A stretch of DNA of 64,000 nt from Sphingopyxis sp. LC363 (GCF_000756385.1 NZ_JNFC01000010.1:1-64000), one strand, 5' to 3'; positions 51,330-60,887 are shown, counted from the first letter of the stretch. Numbers and translations are program-made. The notes: a model not told the origin generated them from the sequence alone.

Positions 51330-51878
51330 ATGCGCAAGGAGCTGATCTGTCACCCCGATACGCCGGCCAAGGCGGTGCGGTCGGTCGCGGTCGAGGTCAG
51401 CCTGTCGTTCGAGGACGGTTTCGCGCTGCGCTACGTCGTCGACGGATCGATCGCCGACCTCGTGCTGCCCCACGGTGAGGGCGAACTGGTCATCGCCGAC
51501 AGCGCGACCGATTGCCTGTGGGAAAGCACCTGTTTCGAGGCCTTCCTGACGGAGGAGGGCCAGCCCGACTATACCGAATTCAACTATGGTCCCGATGGGC
51601 GCTGGGCCTGTTACCAGTTTGACGATTATCGCTCGCTGCTGCGCTCCGACGAACTCGCGCCGTGGGAAATGGTCGCCGAGCGCGGCGAGCAAAGCTATGC
51701 GCTGCGCGTCGAACCTGGCATCTTTCCCGACATCGGTGCGAAGCTCGCGCTGTCGGCGGTGATCGAGGAGCTCGACGGCACTAAAAGCTATTGGGCGCTC
51801 GCGCATCCGCCGGGCAAGCCCGACTTCCATCATCCCGATTGCTTTGCGCTGACGCTTGAGGCACGCGGACGGGCATGA
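51330..51878 (+). CDS. DOMON-like domain protein
   Basis: This 182-residue soluble protein has the features of the DOMON-like beta-sandwich group: [39 protein letters not shown] in the middle and [12 protein letters not shown] at the end. Proteins of this type may bind sugar or haem, but none close to this is characterised to my knowledge. ATG at 51330 is chosen; a TTG lies three codons earlier. Its stop overlaps the start of the next gene (ATGA). Confidence 0.7.
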   Translation: MRKELICHPDTPAKAVRSVAVEVSLSFEDGFALRYVVDGSIADLVLPHGEGELVIADSATDCLWESTCFEAFLTEEGQPDYTEFNYGPDGRWACYQFDDYRSLLRSDELAPWEMVAERGEQSYALRVEPGIFPDIGAKLALSAVIEELDGTKSYWALAHPPGKPDFHHPDCFALTLEARGRA

Positions 51879-53083
51879 CGACCCTTTTCGGTATCGACCG
51901 CCTGCTCGCCGACCCCGCGCTTCGCACGCCGCTTCAGGGAAAGCGCGTCGCGCTGCTCGCGCATCCCGCCTCGGTCACCGCCGACCTGACCCACAGCCTC
52001 GATGCGCTCGTCGCGGCCGGGATCGACATCACGGCGGTGTTCGGGCCGCAGCATGGCGTACGCGGCGACCTGCAGGACAATATGATGGAGTCGCCCGACT
52101 TCACCGATCCGACTTATGGCATGCCGGTGTTCAGCCTTTATGGCGAAGTGCGGCGGCCGTCGGGACAGTCGATGCACACCTTCGACGTGATGCTCGTCGA
52201 TCTGCAGGATCTCGGCTGCCGCATCTACACCTATGTGACGACCCTGCTCTACATCCTCGAAGCCGCGGCGCAGCATGGCAAGGCGGTGTGGGTGCTCGAT
52301 CGTCCGAACCCCGCGGGTCGCCCTGTCGAGGGCACGCGGCTTCTGCTCCGGTGGGAAAGCTTCGTCGGCGCGGGGCCGATGGTGATGCGCCACGGCCTCA
52401 CGATGGGCGAGATGGGGCACTGGTTCATCCGCCACTTCGGGCTCGACGTCGATTATCGCGTGATCGAAATGGAGGGCTGGGACCCGAAAGGCCCCGGCTT
52501 CGGCTGGCCCACGACGCGCGTCTGGATCAACCCCAGCCCCAACGCTGCGAACCTCAACATGGCGCGCGCCTATGCCGGCACGGTGATGGTCGAGGGCGCG
52601 ACCTTGAGCGAGGGCCGCGGCACGACGCGCCCGCTCGAACTGTTCGGCGCGCCCGACATCGATGCGCGCGCGGTGATCGCCGAAATGCAGCGCCTCGCGC
52701 CCGAATGGCTGTCGGGATGCAAGCTGCGCGACATCTGGTTCGAGCCGACCTTCCACAAGCATATGAAGCAGCTCAACAGCGGCGTGCATATCCATGCCGA
52801 GGGTGCTTGGTACGACCACGCCGCCTTCCGCCCGTGGCGCGTGCAGGCGCTGGGCTTCAAGGCGATCCGTTCGCTCTACCCCGACTACCCGATCTGGCGC
52901 GGCAAGGATTTCCAATACGAGTATACCGACGATGTGCTCGCGATCGACGTGATCAACGGCGGTCCGGGCCTGCGCGAGTGGGTCGACGATGCGGGCGCGG
53001 CGCCGGGCGATCTCGACGCGCTCGCGCTGCCCGACGAGGCGGGGTGGCGCGAGGAAATCGCCGACCTGCTGATTTACAAGTGA
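51875..53083 (+). CDS. DUF1343/NamZ-like protein (GH171 type)
   Basis: This 402-residue protein matches the DUF1343 group: GKRVALLAHPASVT, VFGPQHGVRGDLQDNM, VMLVDLQDLGCRIYTYVTTLLY, LDRPNPAGRPVEG, and NMARAYAGTVMVEG. Bacillus NamZ of this group is an exo-beta-N-acetylmuramidase that trims peptidoglycan fragments. Here no signal peptide is visible, so it would act in the cytoplasm, perhaps in cell-wall recycling. It overlaps both neighbours closely and is probably co-transcribed with the DOMON-like gene and the peptidase. Confidence 0.82.
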   Translation: MTTLFGIDRLLADPALRTPLQGKRVALLAHPASVTADLTHSLDALVAAGIDITAVFGPQHGVRGDLQDNMMESPDFTDPTYGMPVFSLYGEVRRPSGQSMHTFDVMLVDLQDLGCRIYTYVTTLLYILEAAAQHGKAVWVLDRPNPAGRPVEGTRLLLRWESFVGAGPMVMRHGLTMGEMGHWFIRHFGLDVDYRVIEMEGWDPKGPGFGWPTTRVWINPSPNAANLNMARAYAGTVMVEGATLSEGRGTTRPLELFGAPDIDARAVIAEMQRLAPEWLSGCKLRDIWFEPTFHKHMKQLNSGVHIHAEGAWYDHAAFRPWRVQALGFKAIRSLYPDYPIWRGKDFQYEYTDDVLAIDVINGGPGLREWVDDAGAAPGDLDALALPDEAGWREEIADLLIYK

Positions 53084-53088
53084 GGGGA

Positions 53089-54339
53089 ATGACGATGCAC
53101 CGGCGGCAATTTCTGGGAACCGCGGCGCTGACTGGGCTGGCTGCGAGCTTGCCGGTATCGGCGCTTGCAGCGGACACGGCGGGTCTGCCGAACCTCGCCG
53201 CCAAAGCCGTCCCCATCGGCAAGGCCGAGCGCATGGCGCGCATCGCGAAAGCGAAGGAGTTGATGCGCGCGAACGACATCGGCGCGCTGCTGATCGAGCC
53301 CGGCTCGAGCCTCATCTATTTCACCGGCGTGCGCTGGTCGCGCAGCGAGCGGCTGACCGCCGCGGTGCTGACGCGCGAAGGCGAGATCGCGGTCGTTACG
53401 CCCTTCTTCGAAGAGCCGTCGGTGCGCGAAAGCCTCGCGATCGACGCCGAGGTGCTGACCTGGAACGAGGACGAGAATCCGCTCGCCGCCGTCGCCGCAT
53501 GGCTCGGCAAGCGCGGATTGGCGAAGGGCCGGATCGGCGTCGAGGAGACGGTGCGCTATTTCGCGGTCGACGGGCTCGAAAAGGCGATGCCGGAGGCGAC
53601 CGTCGTCAATGGCGCGCCCGTCGTGCGCGGGTGCCGCATGCACAAGTCACTCGCCGAAATTGCGCTGATGCAGGTCGCCGCCGACATCACGCTCGCCGCC
53701 TATCGCCACACCGCGCCGCGGGTGGAAGCGGGGATGACCCCGGCCGACATCGGCGCGATCATGAGGGCCGCGACCATCGCGCTCGGCGGGCGCAGCGAGT
53801 TTGAGCTGATCCTGCTCGGCGAAGCGAGCGCCTATCCGCACGGGTCGGGCAAGCCGCAGGCGGTGAGGGACGGCGAGGTCGTGCTGATGGACTGCGGCGC
53901 GACGGTCCATGGCTATCAGTCGGATATTTCGCGCAGCTTCGTTTACGGCAAGGCGACGCCGCGCCAGCGGCAAGTGTGGGACCAGATGCGCAAGGGACAG
54001 GACGTCGCTTTCGCCGCGGCGAAGCTCGGCACGCCTGCGGGCAAGGTCGATGACGCGGTGCGCGCTTATTATGAGAGCCTCGGTTGGGGCCCCGGTTACA
54101 AGCTCCCCGGCACCTCGCACCGCACCGGTCACGGCATCGGGCTCGACGGGCACGAGCCGGTCAACCTCGTGCGCGGCGAGATGACGAAGCTCGCACCGGG
54201 CATGTGTTTCTCGAACGAACCCGGCATCTATATCCCCGGCGAGTTCGGTATCAGGCTCGAGGATTGTTTCTACATGACCGACAGCGGGCCGAAATGGTTC
54301 AGCGAGCCGCCGCCGTCGATCGACCGGCCATTTGCCTAA
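53089..54339 (+). CDS. Exported M24-family (Xaa-Pro) peptidase
   Basis: This 416-residue protein starts with a twin-arginine signal (HRRQFLGTAALTG), so it is exported folded. The pita-bread metallopeptidase core has the five metal ligands in MDCGATVHGYQSDISRSF (two Asp), GHGIGLDGHE (His) and SNEPGIYIPGEFGIRLED (two Glu). The N-terminal domain is of the creatinase/prolidase type. Start ATG 53089 lies five bases after GAGGGG; ATG 53095 is an alternative. Its function is likely cleavage of Xaa-Pro dipeptides in the periplasm. Confidence 0.87.
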   Translation: MTMHRRQFLGTAALTGLAASLPVSALAADTAGLPNLAAKAVPIGKAERMARIAKAKELMRANDIGALLIEPGSSLIYFTGVRWSRSERLTAAVLTREGEIAVVTPFFEEPSVRESLAIDAEVLTWNEDENPLAAVAAWLGKRGLAKGRIGVEETVRYFAVDGLEKAMPEATVVNGAPVVRGCRMHKSLAEIALMQVAADITLAAYRHTAPRVEAGMTPADIGAIMRAATIALGGRSEFELILLGEASAYPHGSGKPQAVRDGEVVLMDCGATVHGYQSDISRSFVYGKATPRQRQVWDQMRKGQDVAFAAAKLGTPAGKVDDAVRAYYESLGWGPGYKLPGTSHRTGHGIGLDGHEPVNLVRGEMTKLAPGMCFSNEPGIYIPGEFGIRLEDCFYMTDSGPKWFSEPPPSIDRPFA

Positions 54340-54354
54340 AAAACTCCGTTTGCC

Positions 54355-54422
54355 TGAGCTTGTCGAAGGGCCGTTCTTGTTTTTTGCGTCGCAAGAAGAA
54401 GGGCGGTGCTTCGACAAGCTCA
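54355..54422. repeat. Inverted repeat with nested stem
   Basis: TGAGCTTGTCGAAG (54355-54368) is perfectly complementary to CTTCGACAAGCTCA (54409-54422). Inside, TTCTTG pairs with CAAGAA (54374-54379 and 54392-54397). It lies between the convergent peptidase and DUF817 genes and may act as a transcription terminator as well as a REP-like element. Confidence 0.75.
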
Positions 54423-54433
54423 GCACGAACGGG

Positions 54434-55300
54434 TTAGGAGCTGGTGTCCGGCCCCTTCGGCCGCTGCACCAGACTGACCAGCACGAACGAGATGATCATC
54501 AGCAGATACCAGCTGCCAAGCTTCTCGACCCCGACCATGTGCCAGCCGTCGTTCTGGCTCGGGTAGGTCCAGGCGCGTGCGAAGGTGCCGATATTTTCCG
54601 CAAACCAGATGAACAGCGCGACGAGTCCCCAGCCGACGAGTAGCGGCATGCGGCGGCGGACGTGCAGTGGGCGGAACCACACCTGACAACGCCAGAAGAG
54701 CAGCGCCGTCGCCGCGAACAGGAACCAGCGGATGTCGTAAGTCCAGTGGTGCGCGAAGAAATTGACATAGATCGCCGCTGCCAGTGCATAGCTCGTCCAC
54801 ACCGGCGGATAGCCCGTGTAACGAAAGTCGAAGATGCGCCAGACGCGCGCGATATAGCTGCCGACCGCGGCGTACATGAAGCCCGAGAAGAGCGGCACCG
54901 CGCCGATGTGGAGGAGGCTCGCTTCGGGATATTGCCACGATCCCGCGGCGGTCTTGAACAGCTCCATCACCGTGCCGACGATGTGGAAGATCAGGATGAC
55001 GAGCGCTTCCTTCGGCGTTTCGAGCCGGAAGGCGAGCATCCCGAGCTGGATCAGCACCGCGCCGATCGTGATCGCATCATAGCGGTGCAGCGGCGCGTCG
55101 TCGGGCCAGAAGAGGTGCGTGCCGAGTAAGAGCGCGAGCATCAGTCCGCCGAATAGGCACGCCCAGCCCTGCTTGAAGCCGAAGACACAGAATTCGAGAA
55201 ACCAGCCACGCGGTCCCGGCGTGACCGCCATCGTTTCCAGTTGCGCGCGGACCGCGTGAAAGCGGCTGTGGTTGCGCGCGCCGCTGTCTGCATCAGACAT
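54434..55300 (-). CDS. DUF817 membrane protein
   Basis: This 288-residue protein has seven or eight membrane segments and the DUF817 landmarks EFCVFGFKQGWACLFGG, HIVGTVMELFKTAAGSW and TYPSQNDGWHMV near the end. The function of the family is unknown. It overlaps the end of the Amj-like gene by eight bases, so the two are co-translated, which hints at an envelope-related job. Confidence 0.82.
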   Translation of the reverse strand: MSDADSGARNHSRFHAVRAQLETMAVTPGPRGWFLEFCVFGFKQGWACLFGGLMLALLLGTHLFWPDDAPLHRYDAITIGAVLIQLGMLAFRLETPKEALVILIFHIVGTVMELFKTAAGSWQYPEASLLHIGAVPLFSGFMYAAVGSYIARVWRIFDFRYTGYPPVWTSYALAAAIYVNFFAHHWTYDIRWFLFAATALLFWRCQVWFRPLHVRRRMPLLVGWGLVALFIWFAENIGTFARAWTYPSQNDGWHMVGVEKLGSWYLLMIISFVLVSLVQRPKGPDTSS

Positions 55301-56099
55301 ATACGGCGACCCATGCGATCAGCGCCGCGGCGGGAAGCAGTAGCGCCTGCGCAAGCACCGTACCGGCGAGGCGGCTCAACGAAATGAAGGTGATCGCGCG
55401 GCGGAAATCGGCCTCGTCGACCTTTCCCTCGACCGCGTCGTCGGTCATCACCGACAGTTGCGGGTCGATGAAGGCAAACAGCAGGATCGTCGCAAAGCCG
55501 TTGATCAGCGCCGAGAGCTGCGAGGCCGTGACGCGGAATTCGGGGGCGAGATAGCCAGCGTAGAGCGACGCCACGACGCCGACAGCGAGCAACGACTGCG
55601 CAAGGCAGTTGGCGATCAGCACCCCCCAGCCGATCCCCTTCGGCATCTTCCAGCTCCTGAGGTGCGACAGGCGGGGAAGGGTAAGCGACCGGCCGAGTGT
55701 GCGCACGCCACTCGGGCTGATCGCCTTCAGTGCGAGCTTCGTCGTCGAACGATTGTCCTGATACCAGCCGATCGCGGCGGCGAACATGCGCTGGCCGGTG
55801 GGGACGAGCAATATGCCCACCAGCGTCGCGACGCTCGCCGCGGCGAGCACCATCTGCATGTCGAAGAAGAGCTGTCCACCGCTGCCGTCGTGGATGCGCG
55901 TCTCGATGCGCTTGGCGAGGAAGGGGCCAAGGAAGCTGTTCGAGGTGCGCGAGAAGAGCACGAGGATGTTGAACAGCGCAAACGACATCGCGATGCGCCG
56001 CGTGCGGACGCCGGCGATACGCGCGGCATAGGCGAGCGCGCCGATCAGGTTGATGAAGCCGGTGAGGGCTAAGATGGTGAGGAGGGGAAGGTCGAACAT
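55293..56099 (-). CDS. Amj-like lipid II flippase
   Basis: This 268-residue protein has about six membrane segments and FINLIGALAYAARIAGVRTRR followed by FNILVLFSRTSNSFLGPFLAKRIE. This pattern fits the DUF2837 group to which the Bacillus alternative lipid II flippase Amj belongs. Amj can replace MurJ in moving lipid II across the membrane. The assignment rests on recalled family landmarks. It lies between the amidohydrolase and DUF817 genes in one unit. Confidence 0.72.
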   Translation of the reverse strand: MFDLPLLTILALTGFINLIGALAYAARIAGVRTRRIAMSFALFNILVLFSRTSNSFLGPFLAKRIETRIHDGSGGQLFFDMQMVLAAASVATLVGILLVPTGQRMFAAAIGWYQDNRSTTKLALKAISPSGVRTLGRSLTLPRLSHLRSWKMPKGIGWGVLIANCLAQSLLAVGVVASLYAGYLAPEFRVTASQLSALINGFATILLFAFIDPQLSVMTDDAVEGKVDEADFRRAITFISLSRLAGTVLAQALLLPAAALIAWVAVYV

Positions 56100-56101
56100 C
56101 G

Positions 56102-57601
56102 TTACAGGCTGGAACTCGCGGGACTCGTCGCAAAGCCCCAGATCATGCGCGCCCAGTTGGCGGGATGATTGGCCTGTCGCGCGACATAATCATGGAGAGC
56201 GGCGAGCCGCGAACGGTCATAGACATGGCCGTTGAGCAGCACCGCAGCGATACGGCGGCTCGCTGCTACGTCAGTGAGCGGATCGGCGTCAAGCAGGACG
56301 AGGTCGGCGCGTTTCCCGACCGCGATCGAACCAAGCTCGCGATCGTGCCCGACAAAGCGCGCGGCGTCGATCGTCGCGGCTCGCAACACCTCGGCCGGTG
56401 TCAGTCCTGCCGCCGCGAGCTGCGCCAACTCGTCATGGTAACGCAGCCCGGCGATGATCGTGTCGCTGCCGACCAGCACGGAGACGCCAGCGCGATGGGC
56501 CGCGAGCGCATCGGCTTGCGCTCGCCGCAGCGCCTGCGTGAGTAGCGCCCGGTCGGCAGCTGCCGCATAGCTGGTGGCGGTCGCGCCGGCATCGTCGCGA
56601 TAGGCCCAGCGCGACAGCGGATCGGCGAAGCGAAGACGCGGATCTTCGGTAAGGGCGGAATCATGCGCTCGCGCATCTTCCTCGCGCGTCACGAGCGTCG
56701 GGACGAAGGCCAGTTTACGTGCGGCCATCTGCATCATGATCGCGGCGCAGGCCGGCTCGTCACGCTTGGCGAGCAAGCGACGCAGGCGTGCGGGCGACGG
56801 CAGTCCGTCGAGCCGCCCGGCGCGCCATGCGGGCGCCTCGGCGGCGCAGCCTTCAATGAAAATGCGACCATGCTCGAAGCTGCGCTGACCGCCGGTAACG
56901 GCCTCGTCCAGTGGAACGGCCTTTGGGACATGGCCGACGACGGGCAGGCCGTGACGGGCGCTGGCTGCGATCAGCGCGCGCCAGGCCGGCAACGAAAGGC
57001 GGTTATAGCTTTTGAGGAGCGTGACACCGCGGGCCTTGTCGGTGGCAGCGCGCGCGGCGACCGCAGCGGCGGTGAGGTTCGGATCTTCATAATAGAAGCT
57101 CGCGTCGCCGATGAAGCGCGGACTCGCCATCGTGCCCGCCACGGCTGCGCGCGACCAGCGCAGCTTGTCGTCGTGGCAGGCGAGCAGCGGGTCGCTCGCT
57201 TCCGGGCAGCCCATCATGTCGCGCACCGCGGTGATGCCGTTTGCGACCTGTAATGGCAGATGCAATTGCGGCGATATCTGGAAGCTGTGACTGTGCATGT
57301 CCCAAAGGCCGGGGATCAACCACTTGCCGCGTCCATCGATCCGCCGTGCGCCCGCCGGTGCCGTTATGGCGGAGCCGATCGCTGCGATCCGCCCGTCGCG
57401 AACCAGCAAGCGCGTGGGTTCGCCCGCGGTGCTGCTTTCGACATCGACGATACGCGCGCCCTCGATCAGCAGCAGCGGTGCGTGGTCGGGTCGCGGCGCG
57501 GCGGCGCGCGGCCAGGCGAGCGCAACGGCGAAGGCAAGCAGCGACAGCGCCAACAGCGCGCCGATCGTCTTGATCAGGCGAAGCGACCAGCGCCGGACCA
57601 T
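56102..57601 (-). CDS. Membrane-anchored amidohydrolase
   Basis: This 499-residue protein has one N-terminal membrane segment (about 8-30) and a metal-dependent hydrolase domain. The metal motif HxH is in WDMHSHSFQ, a likely bridging lysine in LLKSYNRLS, further ligands in VVGHVPKAV and FEHGRIF, and the catalytic Asp in LVGSDTII. The C-terminal GSIAVGKRADLVLLDADPL is typical of imidazolonepropionase-like amidohydrolases. The active site would face the periplasm. The substrate is not evident. Its stop is two bases from the Amj-like start. Confidence 0.83.
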   Translation of the reverse strand: MVRRWSLRLIKTIGALLALSLLAFAVALAWPRAAAPRPDHAPLLLIEGARIVDVESSTAGEPTRLLVRDGRIAAIGSAITAPAGARRIDGRGKWLIPGLWDMHSHSFQISPQLHLPLQVANGITAVRDMMGCPEASDPLLACHDDKLRWSRAAVAGTMASPRFIGDASFYYEDPNLTAAAVAARAATDKARGVTLLKSYNRLSLPAWRALIAASARHGLPVVGHVPKAVPLDEAVTGGQRSFEHGRIFIEGCAAEAPAWRAGRLDGLPSPARLRRLLAKRDEPACAAIMMQMAARKLAFVPTLVTREEDARAHDSALTEDPRLRFADPLSRWAYRDDAGATATSYAAAADRALLTQALRRAQADALAAHRAGVSVLVGSDTIIAGLRYHDELAQLAAAGLTPAEVLRAATIDAARFVGHDRELGSIAVGKRADLVLLDADPLTDVAASRRIAAVLLNGHVYDRSRLAALHDYVARQANHPANWARMIWGFATSPASSSL

Positions 57602-57604
57602 GGA

Positions 57605-58783
57605 TCAATGCTTGCGCGTCAATTCGCGCATCGCATCGTCGAGGCCCGCGAGGGTCAGCGGATACATGCGGTCGCTCATCAGCTGCTTGATCAGCTTCAC
57701 CGACTGGGTGTAGCCCCAATGCGCCTCGGGCACCGGGTTGAGCCACACCGCGGCGGGATAGACATGGGTGATGCGCTGGAGCCAGACCGCGCCCGATTCC
57801 TCGTTGAAATGTTCGACGCTGCCGCCCGGATGGGTGATTTCATAGGCGCTCATCGACGCGTCGCCGACGAAGATCACTTTGTAATCATGGCCATATTTGT
57901 GGAGGATATCCCACATCTGATGGCGTTCGGACCAACGGCGCTTGTTGTCCTTCCACACGCCTTCGTACGGGCAATTGTGGAAATAGAAGAATTCGAGATT
58001 TTTGAATTCGGTCGTCGCGGCGCTGAACAATTCTTCGCACAGCTTGATGAACGGGTCCATCGATCCGCCGACGTCGAGGAACAGCAGCAATTTAACCGCA
58101 TTGCGCCGTTCGGGGCGCATGCGGATGTCGAGCCAGCCCTGGCGCGCGGTGCCATCGATCGTGCCGGGGATGTCGAGCTCGTCGGCCGCGCCCTCGCGCG
58201 CGAATTTGCGCAGGCGGCGCAGCGCGATCTTGATGTTGCGGGTCCCGAGTTCCTTGGTGTTGTCGAGATTCTGGAACTCGCGCTTTTCCCAGACTTTCAA
58301 AGCTCTCTTGTGTTTGCTCTCGCCGCCGATCCGCACGCCTTCGGGGTTATAGCCCGAATTGCCGAAAGGCGACGTGCCGCCGGTGCCGATCCACTTGCTG
58401 CCGCCCTCGTGGCGCTTCTGCTGTTCCTCGAGCCGCTCTTTCAGCGTCTCCATGATCTTGTCCCAGTCGCCGAGCGATTCGATCGCGGCCATTTCCTCGG
58501 GCGTCAGGAATTTCTCGGCGACCGCCTTCAGCCAGTCGGCGGGGACGTCGACCGGATTCTGGCCGTAATCGGAAATGATGCCCTTGAAGACCTTGTTGAA
58601 CACCTGGTCGAAACGGTCGAGCTGGCCTTCGTCCTTCACGTAAATCGCGCGCGAGAGGTAATAGAATTGCTCGGGGCTGCGATCGATTACCTCGCGGTCG
58701 AGCGCCTCCAACAGCATCAGATGCTCTTTCAGGCTGGCGGGAATGCCCGCAGCGCGAAGCTCGTCGAGAAAGCCGAAAAACAT
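57605..58783 (-). CDS. CoxE-like VWA-domain protein
   Basis: This 392-residue protein has a CoxE-type N-terminal region and a C-terminal von Willebrand A domain. Its metal site reads FLDVGGSMDPF, a variant of DxSxS in which the first Ser is Gly. Such proteins pair with MoxR-type AAA+ ATPases to mature or insert cofactors into enzymes. The MoxR partner is encoded 2 kb away at 60888-61733 on the same strand, with a chemotaxis gene on the other strand between them. The start codon is ATG at 58783. Confidence 0.86.
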   Translation of the reverse strand: MFFGFLDELRAAGIPASLKEHLMLLEALDREVIDRSPEQFYYLSRAIYVKDEGQLDRFDQVFNKVFKGIISDYGQNPVDVPADWLKAVAEKFLTPEEMAAIESLGDWDKIMETLKERLEEQQKRHEGGSKWIGTGGTSPFGNSGYNPEGVRIGGESKHKRALKVWEKREFQNLDNTKELGTRNIKIALRRLRKFAREGAADELDIPGTIDGTARQGWLDIRMRPERRNAVKLLLFLDVGGSMDPFIKLCEELFSAATTEFKNLEFFYFHNCPYEGVWKDNKRRWSERHQMWDILHKYGHDYKVIFVGDASMSAYEITHPGGSVEHFNEESGAVWLQRITHVYPAAVWLNPVPEAHWGYTQSVKLIKQLMSDRMYPLTLAGLDDAMRELTRKH

Positions 58784-59345
58784 GGGGCAGGGTTATCCTT
58801 TCGGGACGGCCGGCGCAATCACTTTACGTTTACGGAAACCAGCTGCTCCAGCGGGCGAAAGTTGACGAAGTTGACGCCTCATCGCGCGCACGAGAGGGTA
58901 ATCGCTGTCGCAGAAATAGATAGGGCGGCACGGAGGTGGCGGGGTCATCCGGCAGGGTAGATCATGGCCGGATTTTTTAGGAAAGGGATTTTTGCGGCGA
59001 AAAATGGGATGCGGCAAACGACCGGTTTCGACCGGAAGCTGCCATTGAGAGAAGAAAGCCCCTCCCCTTCAGGAGTATCAGGTGAAGCGTCCGGGGGACG
59101 TTTCACCTGATACTGGGTTGGGGTGGGGGCCATCGGCCTTGCGCAAGGCCGATGGCCCCCACCCCACTGCGACTAGGCAGCAAGCTGCCAAGTCTGCGTT
59201 GCCCCTCCCCTGAAGGGGAGGGGCTAAATTGCCGCAACATCCACTTCCCATCCCAAAGTCGACACCTCCGCGCGTCCTTCCATTGACCCAGCGTTAACCA
59301 TTGCGCGTCATAGCTTCTCGATCATTCAGGGACGTGGGCAAGCCA
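58784..59345. other. Long intergenic region with palindromic repeats
   Basis: This 562-bp gap has no convincing gene. The left part (58784-59050) is plain sequence with an AT-rich patch around 58970-59010. The right part is a repeat of type B (59058-59224). It has outer arms GCCCCTCCCCTTCA / TGAAGGGGAGGGGC and a long stem CAGGTGAA / TTCACCTG. A second long stem, CCATCGGCCTTG / CAAGGCCGATGG, follows. Its CTGCGACTA-N4-AGCAAGCT segment recurs in the sdhE-recG gap. Short open frames here have no ribosome site or recognisable sequence. Confidence 0.7.
59294..59301 (+). promoter_or_regulatory. Possible CtrA half-site
   Basis: TTAACCAT, a known alphaproteobacterial CtrA half-site, lies 45 bp before the chemotaxis transducer start. 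CtrA often controls motility genes. A single eight-base match is weak evidence. Confidence 0.3.
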
Positions 59346-60743
59346 ATGAAATATGATCCGATCAACCCGGCGGAGCCGATCCTCGACCAGTCGGTTGCGA
59401 GCGACTGCGGCGAACTGGCCGTGGGGTGCAGCGATGCCGCGGGGCGGATCAAGCGCGCGACCGATCAGATGGAGCGGCAGATCGGCGAGCTTGGCCGACT
59501 TGAGGAATATGTCGTCAGCCTCGAGGCCGACCAGCGCCAGATCGCCGATTCGACCGACGAAGCGAAGCTGCTGTCGGCGCGTGCGTGCGAACAACTCGAT
59601 ACCGGCGCCGAGCGCGTCAATGCGGCGGTGACCGAATTCCGCTCGGTGATCGACCTGATCGCGCGGCTCGGCGCGCATGTCACCAATTTCGCGGCGGTGA
59701 TGGAGCAGGTCCAGCAGGTCAGCCAGTCGATCGAACAGATTGCGAAGACCACCAACATGCTTGCATTGAACGCCGCGATCGAGGCCGAGCGCGCCGGCGA
59801 CGCGGGGCGCACCTTCGCCGTCGTCGCCGCCGAGGTGAAGAAGCTGGCGCAGAACACGCGCGGCGCGACCGACGAGATCCGCCGGAGCATCGGCAGCCTC
59901 GCGACCGAGGCGAGCGGACTCGTCGCCGAAATCCAGTCGGGCGTCGAACAGTCGAGCCGCGCCGAGGCGCAGTTCGAAACGATCACCGATGCGCTGCACG
60001 ACGCGACGCACCTCGTCGCGCTGCTCGACGACCAGAGCGACCGCATCGCGCAATCGAGTGCGATGGTGCACGCCAATGGCGCGAAGGTGCGCGAGGCGCT
60101 CGACAGCGTCGTCGCCTCGGTGCGCGACAATAGTTTGACGCTCGACGGCACGCGCGATTCGATCCTGGCGATGGAGCATGTGTCGAACCGCATGTTCAAT
60201 GCGGTGATTTCGGCCGGCGTGAGCCCGCAGGATTCGGCGATCGTCGAACTGGCGGCGAAGGTGCGCAACGAATTCGTGGGCTTGGCCGAACGCGCGATCG
60301 CGCGCGGCGAGCTGACGATGGAGCAGGTCTTCGACACCAATTATGTGCGCGTGCCGAATTCGAACCCCGAACGGTTCCGCACGACGCTGTCGGACTGGGC
60401 CGACGCCAACTGGCGCCCGCTGTTCGACCGCATCGTCGCCGAGCACCCCGAAATCAAGATGTCGTCGGCGGGCGACATGAACGGCTTTCTGCCGACGCAT
60501 ATAACCGAATGCTCGCGCGCGCCCACGGGCGACATCGAGCATGACACGGCGCACTGCCGCAACGGCCGCATCCTTTACGACGAGACCGACGCCGCGGCGA
60601 AGCGCAGCACCGCCCCCTTCTTCATGACTGTCTATCGGCAGGAAGGCGACGGCATCAACTATCTGACCGTGCGCAACGTCTATATGCCGGCGGTGATCGG
60701 CGGCCGCCGCTGGGGCGATGTCGAGGTCGCGTACCAGCTCTAA
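59346..60743 (+). CDS. Soluble methyl-accepting chemotaxis-type transducer
   Basis: This 465-residue protein has no membrane segment. The signalling hairpin is at about residues 100-230, with its tip in [20 protein letters not shown] and [20 protein letters not shown]. The C-terminal 165 residues form a separate domain with [30 protein letters not shown]-like [13 protein letters not shown], a [10 protein letters not shown] patch and [20 protein letters not shown]. This order (signalling domain first, sensor last) is unusual. The cysteines and histidines in the C-terminal part could bind metal or haem, but I do not recognise a characterised family. ATG 59346 is chosen over an in-frame start at 59301. 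Confidence 0.83.
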   Translation: MKYDPINPAEPILDQSVASDCGELAVGCSDAAGRIKRATDQMERQIGELGRLEEYVVSLEADQRQIADSTDEAKLLSARACEQLDTGAERVNAAVTEFRSVIDLIARLGAHVTNFAAVMEQVQQVSQSIEQIAKTTNMLALNAAIEAERAGDAGRTFAVVAAEVKKLAQNTRGATDEIRRSIGSLATEASGLVAEIQSGVEQSSRAEAQFETITDALHDATHLVALLDDQSDRIAQSSAMVHANGAKVREALDSVVASVRDNSLTLDGTRDSILAMEHVSNRMFNAVISAGVSPQDSAIVELAAKVRNEFVGLAERAIARGELTMEQVFDTNYVRVPNSNPERFRTTLSDWADANWRPLFDRIVAEHPEIKMSSAGDMNGFLPTHITECSRAPTGDIEHDTAHCRNGRILYDETDAAAKRSTAPFFMTVYRQEGDGINYLTVRNVYMPAVIGGRRWGDVEVAYQL

Positions 60744-60748
60744 TGATT

Positions 60749-60883
60749 GATCCTCCCTGTGGCGAAGCCATGGGAGGGGGACCGCCCGAAGGGTGGTGGA
60801 GGGGCCGCGATCTTGCGCCAATAGCCCCTCCGTCAGCGGCTGCGCCGCTGCCACCTCCCCATGGCTTCGCCACGGGGAGGATC
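60749..60883. repeat. Palindromic repeat, type A copy 1
   Basis: The element starts TCCTCCCTGTGGCGAAGCCA and ends with the complementary TGGCTTCGCCACGGGGAGGA. An inner part reads CCCTCCGTCAGCGGCTGCGC. A second copy in the same orientation lies on the other side of moxR at 61811-61995. Confidence 0.75.
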
Positions 60884-60887
60884 GTTG

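Noticed and set aside
58793-59017. Small frame of 74 codons between the VWA gene and the repeat, and a 48-codon frame on the plus strand from 58963
   Set aside because: No ribosome site, no similarity recognised, and the sequence includes simple G/C runs.
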